NCBI GenBank assembly: GCA_964639215.1
Contig: CAZXCV010000017.1
Coordinates: forward strand, 1 to 25,174
Length of the DNA stretch: 25,174 nt
Direction of reading: 5' to 3'
Source of the DNA: UBA6120 sp964639215
Lineage (GTDB): Bacteria > Bacillota_I > Bacilli_A > RFN20 > CAG-826
This document shows, piece after piece, positions 24,242 to 25,174 of this stretch; positions within the stretch are counted from its first letter, which is position 1; the number at the start of each line of letters is the position of its first letter. Position numbers and translations under genes: made by a program. The notes beneath the pieces are model-generated. The model did not search any database, was not told where the DNA came from, and saw nothing but the letters and a program-made list of their open reading frames with translations.

Positions 24242-24945
24242 TAATAATTCTCCTTCTTGTTATGCATATCTTCGAATGCTAATGTCTCGAGATTGTTGTT
24301 AGCTAAATCGACCATCAGTATCTTATTGATAAGGGCTTTTTCATCACCATCTAGGAATTTCACCAATTCCCCGACCATCATTGCAGCAATGACCGCGGGG
24401 GTGAAAGTGGGACTGCCGAGATTAGCATCTAAACCATAATCTTTTCCGTCATATAGGCGATTGATGATATGGGTGCCTGGCATGATTATCCCTACCTGGC
24501 CATACCATCCAGCGATTGCTCCATGAACCACTGGAAGTCGATGTTCACCAGCGATCATTTCAAGGTATATTTTCATCTTGCTCGAATCCAGTGCATCCAT
24601 CACGATATCGATCTGAGACCAAATTTTCTCATTGATGTCTTCAATCTTGCAGGCATGAGCGATGATTTCGACATCCGGTCGGATTCCAGTTAGAGCTTCC
24701 GTGACGACGACGACTTTGGACTTTCCGACCATCTTTTCAGCGGAAAAAAGCTGACGATTGATATTGCTACGCTGATATACATCATGGTCGCAAAGATGCA
24801 CTGTTTGGACGCCAAGGCGAACGAGGTGATTGGTAAGGTGGGCGCCGATGCCACCCAAACCGACAATCAAAATCCGCGTTTTTTTAATACGCGCCATTGT
24901 TATGGTATTAATGATACCCATATTTTTCTCATCATATTGATTCAT
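24241..24945 (-). CDS. ThiF/MoeB/HesA-family E1-like adenylyltransferase
   Basis: It activates the C-terminal Gly of its beta-grasp partner by adenylation. Visible: nucleotide-binding GLGGIG (29-34), the DHD-x4-SNINRQ block with D53/D55 and R64, K77, and D120 in the MDALD motif. Only two Cys residues exist (C52, C99), so the two C-x-x-C zinc pairs of standard MoeB/ThiF are absent, as is a rhodanese domain. It has 234 residues, slightly short. ATG 24921 is an alternative start with an SD-like GATGAGAAA. In Clostridia such pairs accompany tungsten enzymes, which is a possibility only. Confidence 0.9.
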   Translation of the reverse strand: MNQYDEKNMGIINTITMARIKKTRILIVGLGGIGAHLTNHLVRLGVQTVHLCDHDVYQRSNINRQLFSAEKMVGKSKVVVVTEALTGIRPDVEIIAHACKIEDINEKIWSQIDIVMDALDSSKMKIYLEMIAGEHRLPVVHGAIAGWYGQVGIIMPGTHIINRLYDGKDYGLDANLGSPTFTPAVIAAMMVGELVKFLDGDEKALINKILMVDLANNNLETLAFEDMHNKKENY

Positions 24946-24957
24946 ATAATATCAATC

Positions 24958-24986
24958 ATTAAAAGTAATAATGAAGTCTATATCAA
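24958..24986 (-). promoter_or_regulatory. Promoter of the ThiF-MoaD-like pair
   Basis: Minus strand: TTGATA (24986-24981), a 17-base spacer and TTTAAT (24963-24958). The expected start site near 24951 leaves only about 6 bases before the ATG at 24945, but about 30 before the ATG at 24921, which slightly favours the latter start. Confidence 0.5.
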
Positions 24987-25070
24987 TTCTACTATGAAGT
25001 CATCTTGTGAATTAGTCATTTTGTTTTTTTTATTTAGCACATTCATTTTGGTTATCAAGTGTAAAGATAG

Positions 25071-25095
25071 AAAAGAGGGACGTAGAAGTCCCTCT
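25071..25095 (-). terminator. Terminator of the tRNA-Phe gene
   Basis: Minus strand: a perfect 8-bp stem AGAGGGAC / GTCCCTCT with a 6-base loop, followed by TTTTCT, ending 37 bases after the tRNA 3' end. A strong, textbook-like intrinsic terminator. Confidence 0.92.
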
Positions 25096-25107
25096 ATATC
25101 ATTATAA

Positions 25108-25174
<67 letters not shown>

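Overview
The window looks like chromosome of an AT-rich Gram-positive-lineage bacterium. TGA is used repeatedly as a stop, most starts have Shine-Dalgarno (SD) sequences, and a class II (Firmicutes-type) galT, a feoA-feoB-Cys-rich set and an atpI-B-E-F-H-A-G-D-C operon are present. My best guess is a Mollicutes-related Bacillota that kept the standard code (Acholeplasma/Izemoplasma/RF39-like). This taxonomic placement is inference only.

Layout. Everything is on the minus strand except the ATP synthase operon (11592-18305, plus). Reading in coordinate order: (1) 1-2439, ferrous iron uptake: a Cys-rich FeoB-associated peptide (cut by the left edge), feoB and feoA, with a promoter whose spacer is exactly filled by a perfect dyad; (2) 2485-2637, a 50-residue one-helix membrane protein with its own promoter and terminator; (3) 2680-6407, a Leloir galactose operon transcribed galM-galT-galK; (4) 6443-9995, a membrane-anchored protein of unknown function, a glutathione peroxidase interrupted by a 49-N assembly gap, an iron-type alcohol dehydrogenase and an NAD(P)-dependent epimerase/reductase; (5) 10034-11397, PRPP synthetase and a DUF4234-like membrane protein; (6) the complete F1Fo ATP synthase operon; (7) 18302-21246, four tightly packed genes of unknown function; (8) 21342-23640, DegV, a lipoprotein and a TMEM164/YwaF-like membrane protein; (9) 23993-24945, a ThiF/MoeB-like E1 enzyme with a MoaD/ThiS-like partner; (10) a tRNA-Phe(GAA), cut by the right edge, with a strong terminator.

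The genes are mainly housekeeping and energy metabolism: iron import, galactose entry into glycolysis, PRPP supply, ATP synthesis or ion pumping, peroxide defence and alcohol/aldehyde redox. Two features of the ATP synthase stand out. The c subunit carries two membrane carboxylates (E39 and E72) in the arrangement known from Na+-coupled two-carboxylate rotors, and the alpha subunit has Arg in place of the Walker A Lys. I found no CRISPR array, insertion sequence, prophage or obvious defence system.
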